Source: an uncultured bacterium (GTDB taxonomy: Bacteria > Bacillota > Bacilli > Lactobacillales > Lactobacillaceae). Taken from it: a DNA stretch of 64,000 nucleotides. A program made the position numbers and the translations under genes. The notes under the pieces were generated by a model. The model did not search any database. It had not been told where the DNA came from and worked only from the letters and a program-made list of their open reading frames with translations. The stretch covers positions 186,001 to 250,000 of the forward strand of contig CAJMMO010000002.1 in NCBI GenBank assembly GCA_905214545.1, read 5' to 3'. Below are positions 9,060-16,245 of this stretch, piece after piece (the first letter of the stretch is position 1; each line of letters starts with the position of its first letter).

Positions 9060-10499
9060 TTAGCTGAGTTGCAGGTACTTGCCGTCGGCCCATTGGTTGC
9101 CGCCGAGGTTGTACCAAACTGAACCGTTGGCTAAAACGGTCTTCTTGAACACACGCCAAGCGGTGCCGTTAGCCAGGTAGCGGCCGGTTGCGCCGCTGCC
9201 GGCCTTGGACCAGATCATGATGCCGTAGTTCGGCACGTAGTTGACAGTCCCGACAGCACTGATGTTGTAAGTGCCCGGCTTGTCGTTGTTTTGGTTGCTG
9301 TAGTCGTTGTTGTCGGTTCTTTCAGGAATCCCTGCAAAGCCGGTAACCATGACGTAGTCGCCTGGGACCCATTGGCTGGTGCCCAGCTTGTACCACCAGT
9401 CGCCTTGGATTTGGGCCTTTTGCAGAACCCGCCAAGTGGGGCCGTTGCTCAGGTAGCGGCCGGTAGTGTGGCCCTTAGGCGCATCCCACAAAGCGATGCT
9501 GCTGGTGTAGGAAACAGTAGCGATCGGTTCGCCGGAGTTGATCCGCTTGCCGCCGTTGTTGGTTGGGTAAGTCGGAGTTTGGGCGTGCGGCTTGTTGGTG
9601 GAAATAGTCTGGGACAGCGGAACGACGTTGATGTTGGCGTCAACGCTCATGCCGCGCCAGTTGGAAGTAAACTGCCAAATAGCGACGCCGTCCATGCTTG
9701 GGAAGTAGTCAAAGTCGGCACCGTAGCTGGCGGCCATGGTTGGGTAAGAAGCAACCCACAGTGAGTTTGAGAAGTTGGCGTTGATAGTCGCCGTGTTCAG
9801 GTTGTTGCGCATCAGGTAGGCGCCGGAGTAGATCAGCGGCAGGTAGCCGGCATTTCTGACCTGGCTCATGAAGGCCATGACTGCAGTGGTGTTGCGGTCG
9901 CGGTCGCCGTAAACGTAGTTGCCGTCACCGGTTTCCCAGTCACAGGCTAAGTAAGAACCGGTTGGCAGACCCATGGCGCGGGCTGAAGAAACGGCGTAGT
10001 TTGCTTCGGCCACGGCGTTTTGGGCGTTGTTGCCAAAAGTTGCAAAGTGGTAAGCCATCGGCAGCATGTCGTTGGCCTTGGCGGAAGCGATTTGGCCGGC
10101 GGCCTTCGGGTTGCGGTAGCTGGTGCCTTCGGAAACCTTGACGATGGCGTATTCTGCACCGTTTTGCTTGTAAACTGACATGTCGGTGCCCTGGTAGCTG
10201 GAGACGTCGACACCGTAAGAACGGCTTTGGACGTATTGGTTGCCTTGCGGCTTTGGTGCTACGCTTTGGCTTTGCACATTAGTCTGCTGAGCACTAGCGG
10301 TGCTTACTGAATAGTTGTTTTGTAAGTTAGTTTGGTTTTCTTGATTTGAATTATTGTCTTCTACATTCACATTGCTGTTCACAGTGCTGTCGGCGCTTTG
10401 GCCGTCAACCGTTGCGGCATCAGCGTGGCCTGCGTTAAACCAAGCCATGCCTGCTAAGGCCGCGGTACAAAACATTGCTGCTGCGAATTTATTTTTCAT
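9060..10499 (-). CDS. Secreted GH25 lysozyme with two C-terminal wall-binding repeats
   Basis: Muramidase that cuts MurNAc-GlcNAc bonds in peptidoglycan. A signal peptide (likely cleaved after HADA, ~residue 28) is followed by an Asn/Gln/Ser-rich linker (~30-92). The GH25 domain (~93-295) has Asp98 in YGVDVSSYQG, the catalytic D-x-E in LACDWETG (Asp187, Glu189) and IWQFTS near its end. Two ~65-residue SLAP/SH3-like repeats (~325-395 and ~413-479, each with NYVPNYGI/ALWDAPKG and GxxW-type motifs) close the protein. It lies 45 bp after the GH73 gene with its own AAGGAG, so the two hydrolases are probably co-transcribed. Role: wall remodelling or cell separation. Confidence 0.93.
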   Translation of the reverse strand: MKNKFAAAMFCTAALAGMAWFNAGHADAATVDGQSADSTVNSNVNVEDNNSNQENQTNLQNNYSVSTASAQQTNVQSQSVAPKPQGNQYVQSRSYGVDVSSYQGTDMSVYKQNGAEYAIVKVSEGTSYRNPKAAGQIASAKANDMLPMAYHFATFGNNAQNAVAEANYAVSSARAMGLPTGSYLACDWETGDGNYVYGDRDRNTTAVMAFMSQVRNAGYLPLIYSGAYLMRNNLNTATINANFSNSLWVASYPTMAASYGADFDYFPSMDGVAIWQFTSNWRGMSVDANINVVPLSQTISTNKPHAQTPTYPTNNGGKRINSGEPIATVSYTSSIALWDAPKGHTTGRYLSNGPTWRVLQKAQIQGDWWYKLGTSQWVPGDYVMVTGFAGIPERTDNNDYSNQNNDKPGTYNISAVGTVNYVPNYGIMIWSKAGSGATGRYLANGTAWRVFKKTVLANGSVWYNLGGNQWADGKYLQLS

Positions 10500-10544
10500 T
10501 AAGAATACTCCTTACTGCCTGCTGGGCTGCGAGTTGTTATCTGC

Positions 10545-12371
10545 TTATCTTTCTTCCATTACATAACGGGCTGGGACCCACTGGCTGCCGCCCAGGTTGT
10601 ACCAGGTTTCGCCATTGACGGTCTTAGTTGCGTAAAACTTCCAGCGGCTGCCGTTAGCCAGGTAGCGGCTGGTGACGCCGCTGCCGGCCTGGCGCCAAAC
10701 GGCGACGCCGTTTTGGTAGTTCATGGTCACGACGCCGGCGCGCTTGGCGCTGTCAGCTGCGGTCGTTTTCTTTTGACCGTAGTTGGGGTCAACGCTGCCG
10801 GTGTAGCTGGCCGCGATCCACTGGTTCTTGCCGACGTTCAGCCACTTTTGACCGTTGACGTACTTGTAGCCAAAGGTCTTCCAGGTCGTGCCGGCGGCCA
10901 GGTGCTGGTCGGTCGTGCTGCGGCCGGGGTCGCTCCAGACGGTTGCGCCCGCCTGGTTGTGGACTTGGACGGTGCCCTCCTGTCTGGTGTATGAATCACC
11001 AGTCTGCACCGTGCCAGGGGCGGCAGTGTATTTAGCCTGAATCCACTGGTTTTTGCCCACGTTCAGCCACTTTTGGCCGTTGACGTAGCGGTAGCCGAAG
11101 GTCTTCCAGTCGGTGCCGTGCTTTAAAACTTGGCCGGTCGTGTGGCCGTCAGGGGCGGTCCACACGGCGATGCCGTAGTTTGGCACGTAGTTGATCTCGA
11201 CTGAGCCGCTTTCCTTGATGAAGTCCGGCGTGGTCTCGTGCTTTGGCTCAACGCTCGGCAGCTTGACCGTGCCAGGCGCTGCGGTGTACTGGGCTTGAAT
11301 CCACTGGTTCTTGCCCACGCGGTACCACTTGGCGCCGTTGTACATCTTGTAGCCGGTGATCTTCCAAGTCGTGCCGTGTTTTAAGGTCTGGCCGGTCGTG
11401 TGGCCGCCGGGAGCGGTCCACACGGCGATGCCGAAGTCGGGCACGTAGTTAATTTGGACGGCGCCGCTGGCTGGCGTCACACCATCGTTGACTGCCGGCT
11501 TAGCCGGTTTGGCTTGATTGCTGGTATTAGTATTGCTGCTAGTACCGTTGGTAATCTGCTTAACGGCGTCTCCTAAAGCGCTGGCATCAACCCAGCCGCC
11601 GCTAATCTTGGCAAAGCGCGAGCCGTCGTAGTTGGTAATCGACTCGGTGACTTGGACGCTCTGCCCGGCCTTGACGCTGCCGACAGCCTTGGCCACGCTC
11701 GGCGCGGTCGGCCAGTTGTAAACCGTGGCGTTGCGCTTGACGGTCGCGGTCTTTTTCTGCCAGGAAATCTGCGGGTCATACTTGTTTAAGCCGTAAGCTG
11801 CGATGACCGAGTTTAACTGAGCCGCATAGTTAGGCGCGGTTGCGTAGCGGTTTTGCAGGCCCGCCGTCGCATTTTGGTAAGTGTTGGCGTTTTCCAGCCA
11901 GGTATTGATGTAATACTGCGGGTTGCCTGAAATCCCGTTGCGCAACAAGGCCCCGTTGTCTTCAAACGAGGCTTGGTAGTTCGGGTACTTTCTGAATTGG
12001 GCGTTGGTCTGGTAGGTCTGGCCATTGGAATTGTATTCCGTGGTCGACATGGTCACAGACTGGCCGTTGTAAGAGCCCTTGATGCCGAATAAGTTATTAT
12101 TCGGCGCCTTGGACAAGGTCGATTGGCCCCAGCCCGACTCGATGATGGCCTGTGCCAGCATGACAGACGGGTAGACGCCGTATTTATAAGCGGCGGCCTG
12201 CGCCTGCGGAATGGCAGCAGTCAGAAAGCTGTTCTGACTGGCTGACAAGGCAGCCTGGGCGCGGTAGGTCACAGGCTGCGAAACAAAGGACGAAATCGTG
12301 TTGGTAACTGGCACAGCGGCGGTGGTCACCACGGCTGCGGTAGCAAGGCCAGTGAAAATCTTTCGCTTCAT
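10545..12371 (-). CDS. Secreted GH73 N-acetylglucosaminidase with four wall-binding repeats
   Basis: Autolysin of 608 residues. A signal peptide (MKRKIFTGLATAAVV...) precedes a GH73 domain (~45-200) with the catalytic glutamate in AQAIIESGWGQS (Glu78), NNLFGIKG and FRKYPNYQASFEDNG. An SH3-like unit (~205-265) and four tandem SLAP-type repeats follow, each with the frame NYVPDFGIAVW ... GKNQWIQAQY. Start: ATG at 12371 behind GGGAGG. A frame from 12452 runs through sequence without a ribosome binding site and puts 27 non-signal residues in front. The repeats are nearly identical in DNA (for example 10816-10890 and 11040-11114), so copy number could change by recombination. Confidence 0.92.
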   Translation of the reverse strand: MKRKIFTGLATAAVVTTAAVPVTNTISSFVSQPVTYRAQAALSASQNSFLTAAIPQAQAAAYKYGVYPSVMLAQAIIESGWGQSTLSKAPNNNLFGIKGSYNGQSVTMSTTEYNSNGQTYQTNAQFRKYPNYQASFEDNGALLRNGISGNPQYYINTWLENANTYQNATAGLQNRYATAPNYAAQLNSVIAAYGLNKYDPQISWQKKTATVKRNATVYNWPTAPSVAKAVGSVKAGQSVQVTESITNYDGSRFAKISGGWVDASALGDAVKQITNGTSSNTNTSNQAKPAKPAVNDGVTPASGAVQINYVPDFGIAVWTAPGGHTTGQTLKHGTTWKITGYKMYNGAKWYRVGKNQWIQAQYTAAPGTVKLPSVEPKHETTPDFIKESGSVEINYVPNYGIAVWTAPDGHTTGQVLKHGTDWKTFGYRYVNGQKWLNVGKNQWIQAKYTAAPGTVQTGDSYTRQEGTVQVHNQAGATVWSDPGRSTTDQHLAAGTTWKTFGYKYVNGQKWLNVGKNQWIAASYTGSVDPNYGQKKTTAADSAKRAGVVTMNYQNGVAVWRQAGSGVTSRYLANGSRWKFYATKTVNGETWYNLGGSQWVPARYVMEER

Positions 12372-12566
12372 AAAATCCTCCCTAGATGCATCACATCTAC
12401 ATTCTAATGGGGCTCTTGTATGCGTACAACCGAACATAAGTTCTGTTATCAAATAGTAACATTTATATTATTTGTTATTTTAAGAATTAGTTTGCTTGAT
12501 ATCTATGCACCAACACGGCAGGCGCTGTATACTACTTAACTGACTGCATATAAATAGGAAAAGACA
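12372..12566. promoter_or_regulatory. Divergent promoter region of GH73 and GtrA genes
   Basis: 195 bp between divergent genes. An AT-rich patch at ~12450-12485 includes the short dyad GTTAC/GTAAC with TTATC/GATAAC elements. On the plus strand TATACT (~12530) with a weak -35 could serve the GtrA-GT2 operon. I cannot assign firm promoters here. Confidence 0.35.
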
Positions 12567-12986
12567 ATGCTAACAAAGATCAACAAACTTTTAGAAAGCG
12601 AAAGCTTCCGCCAGCTGGTCATCTACTGCCTGATCGGCGTGCTGGGGCTTGTCGTGGACTTCGGCATCTTCTGGCTGTTAAAGCAGACCAGGCTGAACGT
12701 GGAAGTGGCCAACTTCATCTCGTCTTCTTGCGGGCTGATCAACAACTTCTTCTGGAACAGCTTCGTGAATTTCAAGGTCCGCGACCACTTATTTAGAAGG
12801 TTCATCTCCTACTACTTGGTCGGCCAGATCACGACGCTGTTTACGACGGCCTGCCTGTACATCTTCACGACCTTGCTGGGCTTTGACAGCTTCATCGTCA
12901 AGGTCATCTCGACCTTTATCGCGACGATGATCCAGTTCGTCATCAACAAGCTGATTACGTTTAGAAAAACTAAGGAAGCGCGCTAA
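12567..12986 (+). CDS. GtrA-family membrane protein
   Basis: Small four-helix membrane protein (139 residues) of the GtrA/DPMS family, proposed to flip undecaprenyl-phosphate sugar to the outer membrane face. Helices lie at about residues 17-36, 42-62, 78-97 and 107-125. The family signature is visible around YCLIGVLGLVVDFGIFWLL and NNFFWNSFVNFK. AGGAAA precedes the ATG. Its TAA stop overlaps the ATG of the GT2 gene by one base (TAATG), so the two are translationally coupled, which fits a flippase and sugar-lipid synthase pair that decorates wall polymers. Confidence 0.9.
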   Translation: MLTKINKLLESESFRQLVIYCLIGVLGLVVDFGIFWLLKQTRLNVEVANFISSSCGLINNFFWNSFVNFKVRDHLFRRFISYYLVGQITTLFTTACLYIFTTLLGFDSFIVKVISTFIATMIQFVINKLITFRKTKEAR

Positions 12987-13912
12987 TGGATAAATTATCA
13001 ATCATTGTGCCATGTTTTAACGAAGAAGAGGCGGTCCACTACTTCTACCCGGCCGTGGCCAAGGTTATAGCCCAGATGCCGGTCGAACCTGAATACTGGT
13101 TCATCGACGACGGGTCGAGGGACAAGACGCTAGCTGAAATCAAGCAGTTGCGCAGCCAAGACAGCCGCGTCCACTTTGTGTCTTTTTCCAGAAACTTCGG
13201 CAAGGAAAGCGCGCTGTACGCAGGCCTGCAGCAGGCGACCGGCGACTACGTGGTCGTCATGGACGTCGACTTGCAGGACCCGCCGGAGTTCCTGCCTAAG
13301 ATGTACGATTTGATCAAAAATCAAGACTATGACTGCATCGGGACGCGGCGCGTGGACCGCAAGGGCGAGGCCAAGTTCAAGTCCTTTTTGTCGGACCGCT
13401 TCTACCACGTCGTCAACAAGATGTCGAAGACGCAGATCGTGCCGGGGGCGCGCGACTACCGCATGATGACGCGGCAGATGGTCGACGCGGTGCTGAGCAT
13501 GACCGAGTACAACCGCTTTTCCAAGGGCATCTTCGCCTGGGTCGGCTTTAAGACCAAGTACCTCGACTACCACAACGTCGAACGGGTGGCCGGCGAGACC
13601 GACTGGACGATGTGGCAGCTGTTCAAGTACGCCCTGGACGGCATCGTGGACTTTTCCGAGGTCCCGTTAAACGCCGCAGTCTGGCTGGGCGGCGTGGCCT
13701 TGGTGGCGTCGATTTTAGGTCTGCTGTTTGTGCTCATCAGAAAGTTGATTAGGCCCGGGATTGCGACTAACGGCTGGACGTCAATGCTCTGCGTGATTTT
13801 GCTGATTGGCGGGCTACAGCTGCTGTGTATCGGGGTGCTGGGCAAGTATATTGGCCGTATTTATGAGCAGGTCAAGCATAGGCCGATTTACATTATTAAG
13901 GAAAAAGAATAG
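12986..13912 (+). CDS. Polyprenyl-phosphate GT2 glycosyltransferase (GtrB/CsbB-like)
   Basis: Transfers a hexose from a nucleotide sugar to undecaprenyl phosphate at the inner membrane face. The GT2 domain (~1-220) has LSIIVPCFNEEEAV, WFIDDGSRDKT, VVMDVDLQDPPE (the D-x-D metal site) and GARDYRMMTR. Two C-terminal membrane helices (~230-255 and ~265-290) end in IGRIYEQVKHRP, the classic GtrB/CsbB tail. With GtrA it forms two parts of the three-component glycosylation module. The third, a GT-C enzyme such as YfhO, is not adjacent, although the membrane protein at 1137-2789 is of a related type. Followed by a terminator. Confidence 0.93.
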   Translation: MDKLSIIVPCFNEEEAVHYFYPAVAKVIAQMPVEPEYWFIDDGSRDKTLAEIKQLRSQDSRVHFVSFSRNFGKESALYAGLQQATGDYVVVMDVDLQDPPEFLPKMYDLIKNQDYDCIGTRRVDRKGEAKFKSFLSDRFYHVVNKMSKTQIVPGARDYRMMTRQMVDAVLSMTEYNRFSKGIFAWVGFKTKYLDYHNVERVAGETDWTMWQLFKYALDGIVDFSEVPLNAAVWLGGVALVASILGLLFVLIRKLIRPGIATNGWTSMLCVILLIGGLQLLCIGVLGKYIGRIYEQVKHRPIYIIKEKE

Positions 13913-13915
13913 CAA

Positions 13916-13945
13916 GAAAAAAAGCCCCGCGAAGGGGCTCTTTTT
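13916..13945 (+). terminator. Intrinsic terminator of the gtrA-GT2 operon
   Basis: AGCCCC / GGGGCT stem with a 5-nt loop and a T-run (13941-13945), starting 4 bp after the GT2 stop. Confidence 0.88.
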
Positions 13946-13969
13946 GTGTACAAAAATAGCTTTAAAGCC

Positions 13970-13997
13970 TTGACACCCTAAAGCTATCCTCTAATAA
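13970..13997 (+). promoter_or_regulatory. Promoter of the 6S-like RNA
   Basis: Consensus -35 TTGACA (13970-13975), 16-bp spacer, TAATAA (13992-13997). An overlapping TAAAAT (13995-14000) would give a 19-bp spacer. No start codon with a ribosome binding site and a sizeable frame follows, which points to an RNA gene. Confidence 0.65.
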
Positions 13998-14003
13998 AAT
14001 TGT

Positions 14004-14218
14004 ATTGGAACTTTCCAAGAAAGGCAGTGACCTTGCTTGCTAAAGTTCTTTCTGTTCACTGGCCGTTGCCTTGCTTAGGAAACAAGGTAGATACTGAAGT
14101 GAACGGGAACAACTTACGGCCTAGTCAGTATCGCTAAGTAGATGCCTATCGCCCATATATTGTAGCACATACATGCCTGCGGTAGATAGCGGCGAGTGTT
14201 TAGCTTGCCGCTATTTTG
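14004..14218 (+). ncRNA. Structured non-coding RNA, 6S-like candidate
   Basis: The ~215-nt transcribed interval has a consensus promoter and a terminator. An 18-bp stem with a single C-C mismatch pairs 14043-14060 with 14098-14115. Inside it a smaller hairpin pairs CCTTG (14069-14073) with CAAGG (14083-14087). Outside it AGGCA (14022-14026) can pair with TGCCT (14143-14147), leaving an open bubble of about 16 and 27 nt. A long rod with a central bubble is the architecture of 6S RNA, which sequesters RNA polymerase. I did not match it to a 6S or Lacto-usp model, so the family is inference while the structure is seen. Confidence 0.55.
14186..14218 (+). terminator. Terminator of the structured RNA
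   Basis: ATAGCGGC (14186-14193) pairs with GCCGCTAT (14207-14214) and is followed by TTTTG. The stem is strong and the T-run short. It ends 6 bp before the converging FMN-reductase stop codon. Confidence 0.6.
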
Positions 14219-14223
14219 ATGCT

Positions 14224-14760
14224 CTATTTCATGAACTGCATGAAGCTTTCAAAGGCGTGATCCAAGGCCATGAGGTCTTCAGGGCTGGCGAAGTCGCCAG
14301 TCTTCTTGTCGATCTTGTCTTGGACGTGGCCGATCAAGACCTCGTTGCCTGGCAAGACGTTAGCCGCCAGGTCTGGTGACATCAAGACTTCCCGCAAGTC
14401 TTCTTGCGCGTTGGAAGCGCCGACGGATGACAGAGCGGCACCGACGACCATGACCTTCTTGTAGTTCATGACGTGGGTGCCAGCGTGGGCCCCCAGCCAC
14501 TCCAAGGCGCTCTTCAAGCTTGATGGAATGGCGCGGTCATATTCTGGCGTGCAGATAATGACGCCGTCAGCGGTTTCGACGGCCTCGCGCAAGGCAATCA
14601 CGCTGTCTGGGGCGACGTTGCCGTCAAACAAAGGGATGTCCTTGATCTCCTGCACTTGGAATGAGACCTGGCCAGCGTAGCGCTTGGCGATAAAGTGGGC
14701 CAAGTAGCGGTTATAAGCAAAGTCGGCGTTCGTGCCAATGATGATTAAGATTTTCTTCAT
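14224..14760 (-). CDS. NADPH-dependent FMN reductase family protein (first of a pair)
   Basis: Flavodoxin-fold oxidoreductase of 178 residues that uses NAD(P)H to reduce FMN, quinones or azo compounds. The N-terminal strand KKILIIIGTN leads into the phosphate-binding loop. The family core motif is VIICTPEYDRAIPSSLKSALEW, where PEY and the SLK-ALEW helix bind FMN. It begins 11 bp after its paralogue on the same strand. The two share the ~PLF~, CTPE and LKSALEWL segments, so they arose by tandem duplication. Confidence 0.88.
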   Translation of the reverse strand: MKKILIIIGTNADFAYNRYLAHFIAKRYAGQVSFQVQEIKDIPLFDGNVAPDSVIALREAVETADGVIICTPEYDRAIPSSLKSALEWLGAHAGTHVMNYKKVMVVGAALSSVGASNAQEDLREVLMSPDLAANVLPGNEVLIGHVQDKIDKKTGDFASPEDLMALDHAFESFMQFMK

Positions 14761-14771
14761 GACTGCCCCTC

Positions 14772-15314
14772 CTAGTTGTTAAACATGTCAAGCCACTGGC
14801 CCAGCTGGGTCATGTATTTGTCGAGTAATTTCGCTTTAGTTGGGTTCTTGAAGTTGCCGTCGTCATCGAATGTGCGCTGCTCGCACTCGACCATGAACTC
14901 GGCGGCGTCAAACATGTGGCACTGGAAGCCGCCGGCCGTCAGGATGACCTTCAGGCGGTTCTGGGCGCGCACGCCACCTTGCGGCATGACCGAAGAAGAA
15001 ATGATGGCCACGCGCTTGTCTTGGAAGGGATGCTCGGCGTTAGACAGCCACTCTAAAGCGCTCTTTAAGCCAGCGGGCACGGAGTGTTGGGCTTCCGGCG
15101 TGCAGAAGAAGACCAGGTCGGCCTCGCGGATCTTTTGCGCCATGCGGTGGATCTTAGTTGGCTCTTCAGCGCCTTCCTTAAACAAAGGGATGTCGCGCAT
15201 GTCATCGACTTCGATAGTGAACTTGTCGGAGTAGTGCTTTTTGATATAGTGCAAAACATGCGTGTTGATCGAATGGTCAAATGTACTGCCTGATAAAGCG
15301 TAAATCTTCTTCAT
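14772..15314 (-). CDS. NADPH-dependent FMN reductase family protein (second of a pair)
   Basis: Paralogue of the downstream gene, 180 residues with the same flavodoxin-like layout: KKIYALSGSTFDHS at the N-terminus, RDIPLF, and VFFCTPEAQHSVPAGLKSALEWL. The usual P-E-Y is P-E-A here, so FMN stacking may differ. First gene of a two-gene operon transcribed away from comX, with the upstream region 15315-15622 between them. Substrate unknown. Confidence 0.85.
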   Translation of the reverse strand: MKKIYALSGSTFDHSINTHVLHYIKKHYSDKFTIEVDDMRDIPLFKEGAEEPTKIHRMAQKIREADLVFFCTPEAQHSVPAGLKSALEWLSNAEHPFQDKRVAIISSSVMPQGGVRAQNRLKVILTAGGFQCHMFDAAEFMVECEQRTFDDDGNFKNPTKAKLLDKYMTQLGQWLDMFNN

Positions 15315-15483
15315 AGCATGTGCCTTTCCATAATTACATTTCAGCTTATCCAGTATTTATTCTAACACAACAGTCTAGACCAGTTTAAGGATAGGTCCCG
15401 CCCAATTAGGCGCAAAAATAACAAAATTGCCATCTTTTTTAGGACGGGGATCACAACACTTAACGCTCACTGCTACTAGTCAT

Positions 15484-15506
15484 CTGCTCGGCGACCCGCC
15501 GAGCAG
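15484..15506. repeat. Perfect 9-bp inverted repeat upstream of comX
   Basis: CTGCTCGGC (15484-15492), loop GACCC, GCCGAGCAG (15498-15506). It is followed by AATCC rather than a T-run, so it is more likely an RNA stem or protein site than a terminator. It lies in the 308-bp gap between the FMN-reductase and comX genes. Confidence 0.7.
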
Positions 15507-15519
15507 AATCCTTTAACCA

Positions 15520-15551
15520 CGCGGGTTCATTGTCAAAAACCCCCGTTTTTT
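15520..15551 (+). terminator. Terminator-like hairpin in the comX leader
   Basis: CGCGGGTT (15520-15527) pairs, with one C-C mismatch, with AACCCCCG (15538-15545), followed by six T. No plus-strand gene ends upstream of it, so it could attenuate a comX transcript or end a small RNA. Confidence 0.55.
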
Positions 15552-15583
15552 AGTCCACTTTTGTTTTTGTTACTTTAGAGTTG

Positions 15584-15597
15584 CACAAGCGCTTGTG
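15584..15597. promoter_or_regulatory. Perfect 14-bp palindrome ahead of comX
   Basis: CACAAGCGCTTGTG, fully self-complementary, 26 bp before the comX start. Its size and position suit an operator for a dimeric regulator or an RNA hairpin next to the ribosome binding site. No specific regulator recognised. Confidence 0.6.
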
Positions 15598-15615
15598 ACA
15601 TTAAAGAAGGAAACT

Positions 15616-15648
15616 ATGTCACATGAAAATAACAAAAATGAGCTTTGA
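15616..15648 (+). other. Ten-codon ORF overlapping the comX start
   Basis: ATG at 15616 opens MSHENNKNEL and stops with TGA at 15646-15648. It is out of frame with comX, whose ATG is at 15623. AAGGA lies 4 nt before this ATG and 11 nt before the comX ATG. The two starts would compete for one ribosome binding site, which could lower ComX synthesis. Translation is not shown. Confidence 0.3.
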
Positions 15649-16105
15649 AAAAGCGTGGGCGGACCAGAAATTGGTGCACGGTGCATTGAAGGCGGCGCAC
15701 GTGAAACGGATGTCGCCAGACTACGAGGATTTTTTCCAGGATGGCATCTTGATTTACGCGGAGATGCTGGCACAAGGGGAAGACTGCCAGAAGCTAGCGT
15801 TTAGGAAGATTATCTGGCGCACGACGGACCAGATGAGGCGCCAGCAGCGGGAACAAACGGAAGCGCTGGGAAACAGCGTGAATCTGTACACGCTGCCGTT
15901 TAACAACTACCCGAGTTTGTTGGCGATTAAGGAAACGGTGGCTGCTTTGCCGGGGATGCAGCAAAAGGTGTTCTATGAGCACTTGTTGGGGAATAAGAAG
16001 CTGACGGAGATGGCTGATGAGTACAAGTTAAGTTATCAAATGCTCCGCAGACAGAAAAGGAAGTTGTTAATAGTTCTTAAGAAGGAGCTGAGTAAAGAAG
16101 CCTAA
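15623..16105 (+). CDS. comX: ComX/SigX-type competence sigma factor
   Basis: Alternative sigma-70-like factor of 160 residues that directs RNA polymerase to late competence (DNA uptake) genes in streptococci and lactobacilli. The region-2-like part (~25-80) contains DYEDFFQDGILIYAEMLAQ and RKIIWRTTDQMRRQQRE. A region-4-like helix-turn-helix (~115-155) contains LPGMQQKVFYEHLLGNK, LTEMADEYKLSYQMLRRQ and a basic tail. The 5' region holds a hairpin, a terminator-like element, a palindrome and a short overlapping ORF, which suggests tight control. Monocistronic and ended by a shared terminator. The frame is intact. Confidence 0.85.
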   Translation: MKITKMSFEKAWADQKLVHGALKAAHVKRMSPDYEDFFQDGILIYAEMLAQGEDCQKLAFRKIIWRTTDQMRRQQREQTEALGNSVNLYTLPFNNYPSLLAIKETVAALPGMQQKVFYEHLLGNKKLTEMADEYKLSYQMLRRQKRKLLIVLKKELSKEA

Positions 16106-16171
16106 GAAATAATCCTAATAAGGTCTTACCTAATAGCTAATATATAATCTTTAAAATTTGAAAAAGAGGAC

Positions 16172-16207
16172 AAAAAAAGGGAATCAACCTTGAGGTTGAT
16201 TCCCTTT
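16172..16207. terminator. Bidirectional terminator between comX and the S-layer-like gene
   Basis: Eleven-bp stem GGGAATCAACC / GGTTGATTCCC with loop TTGA, T-run on the plus side and A-run on the other. Serves both converging genes. Confidence 0.93.
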
Positions 16208-16245
16208 TGGGGATCTAGCTATGAACTAGTCTTAAACTAATTAGA

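Noticed and set aside
10713..11470. Repeated segments that could suggest a CRISPR-like array
   Set aside because: The repeats are ~200 bp apart, in frame and encode wall-binding domains of the GH73 protein; there are no short regularly spaced repeats or cas genes.
12372..12452. N-terminal extension of the GH73 protein by 27 codons
   Set aside because: It contains no ribosome binding site and would bury the signal peptide; GGGAGG precedes the ATG at 12371.
14173..14379. Plus-strand frame MPAVDSGECL... across the RNA terminator
   Set aside because: It runs through a terminator hairpin and into the opposite strand of an FMN reductase gene, with no ribosome binding site.
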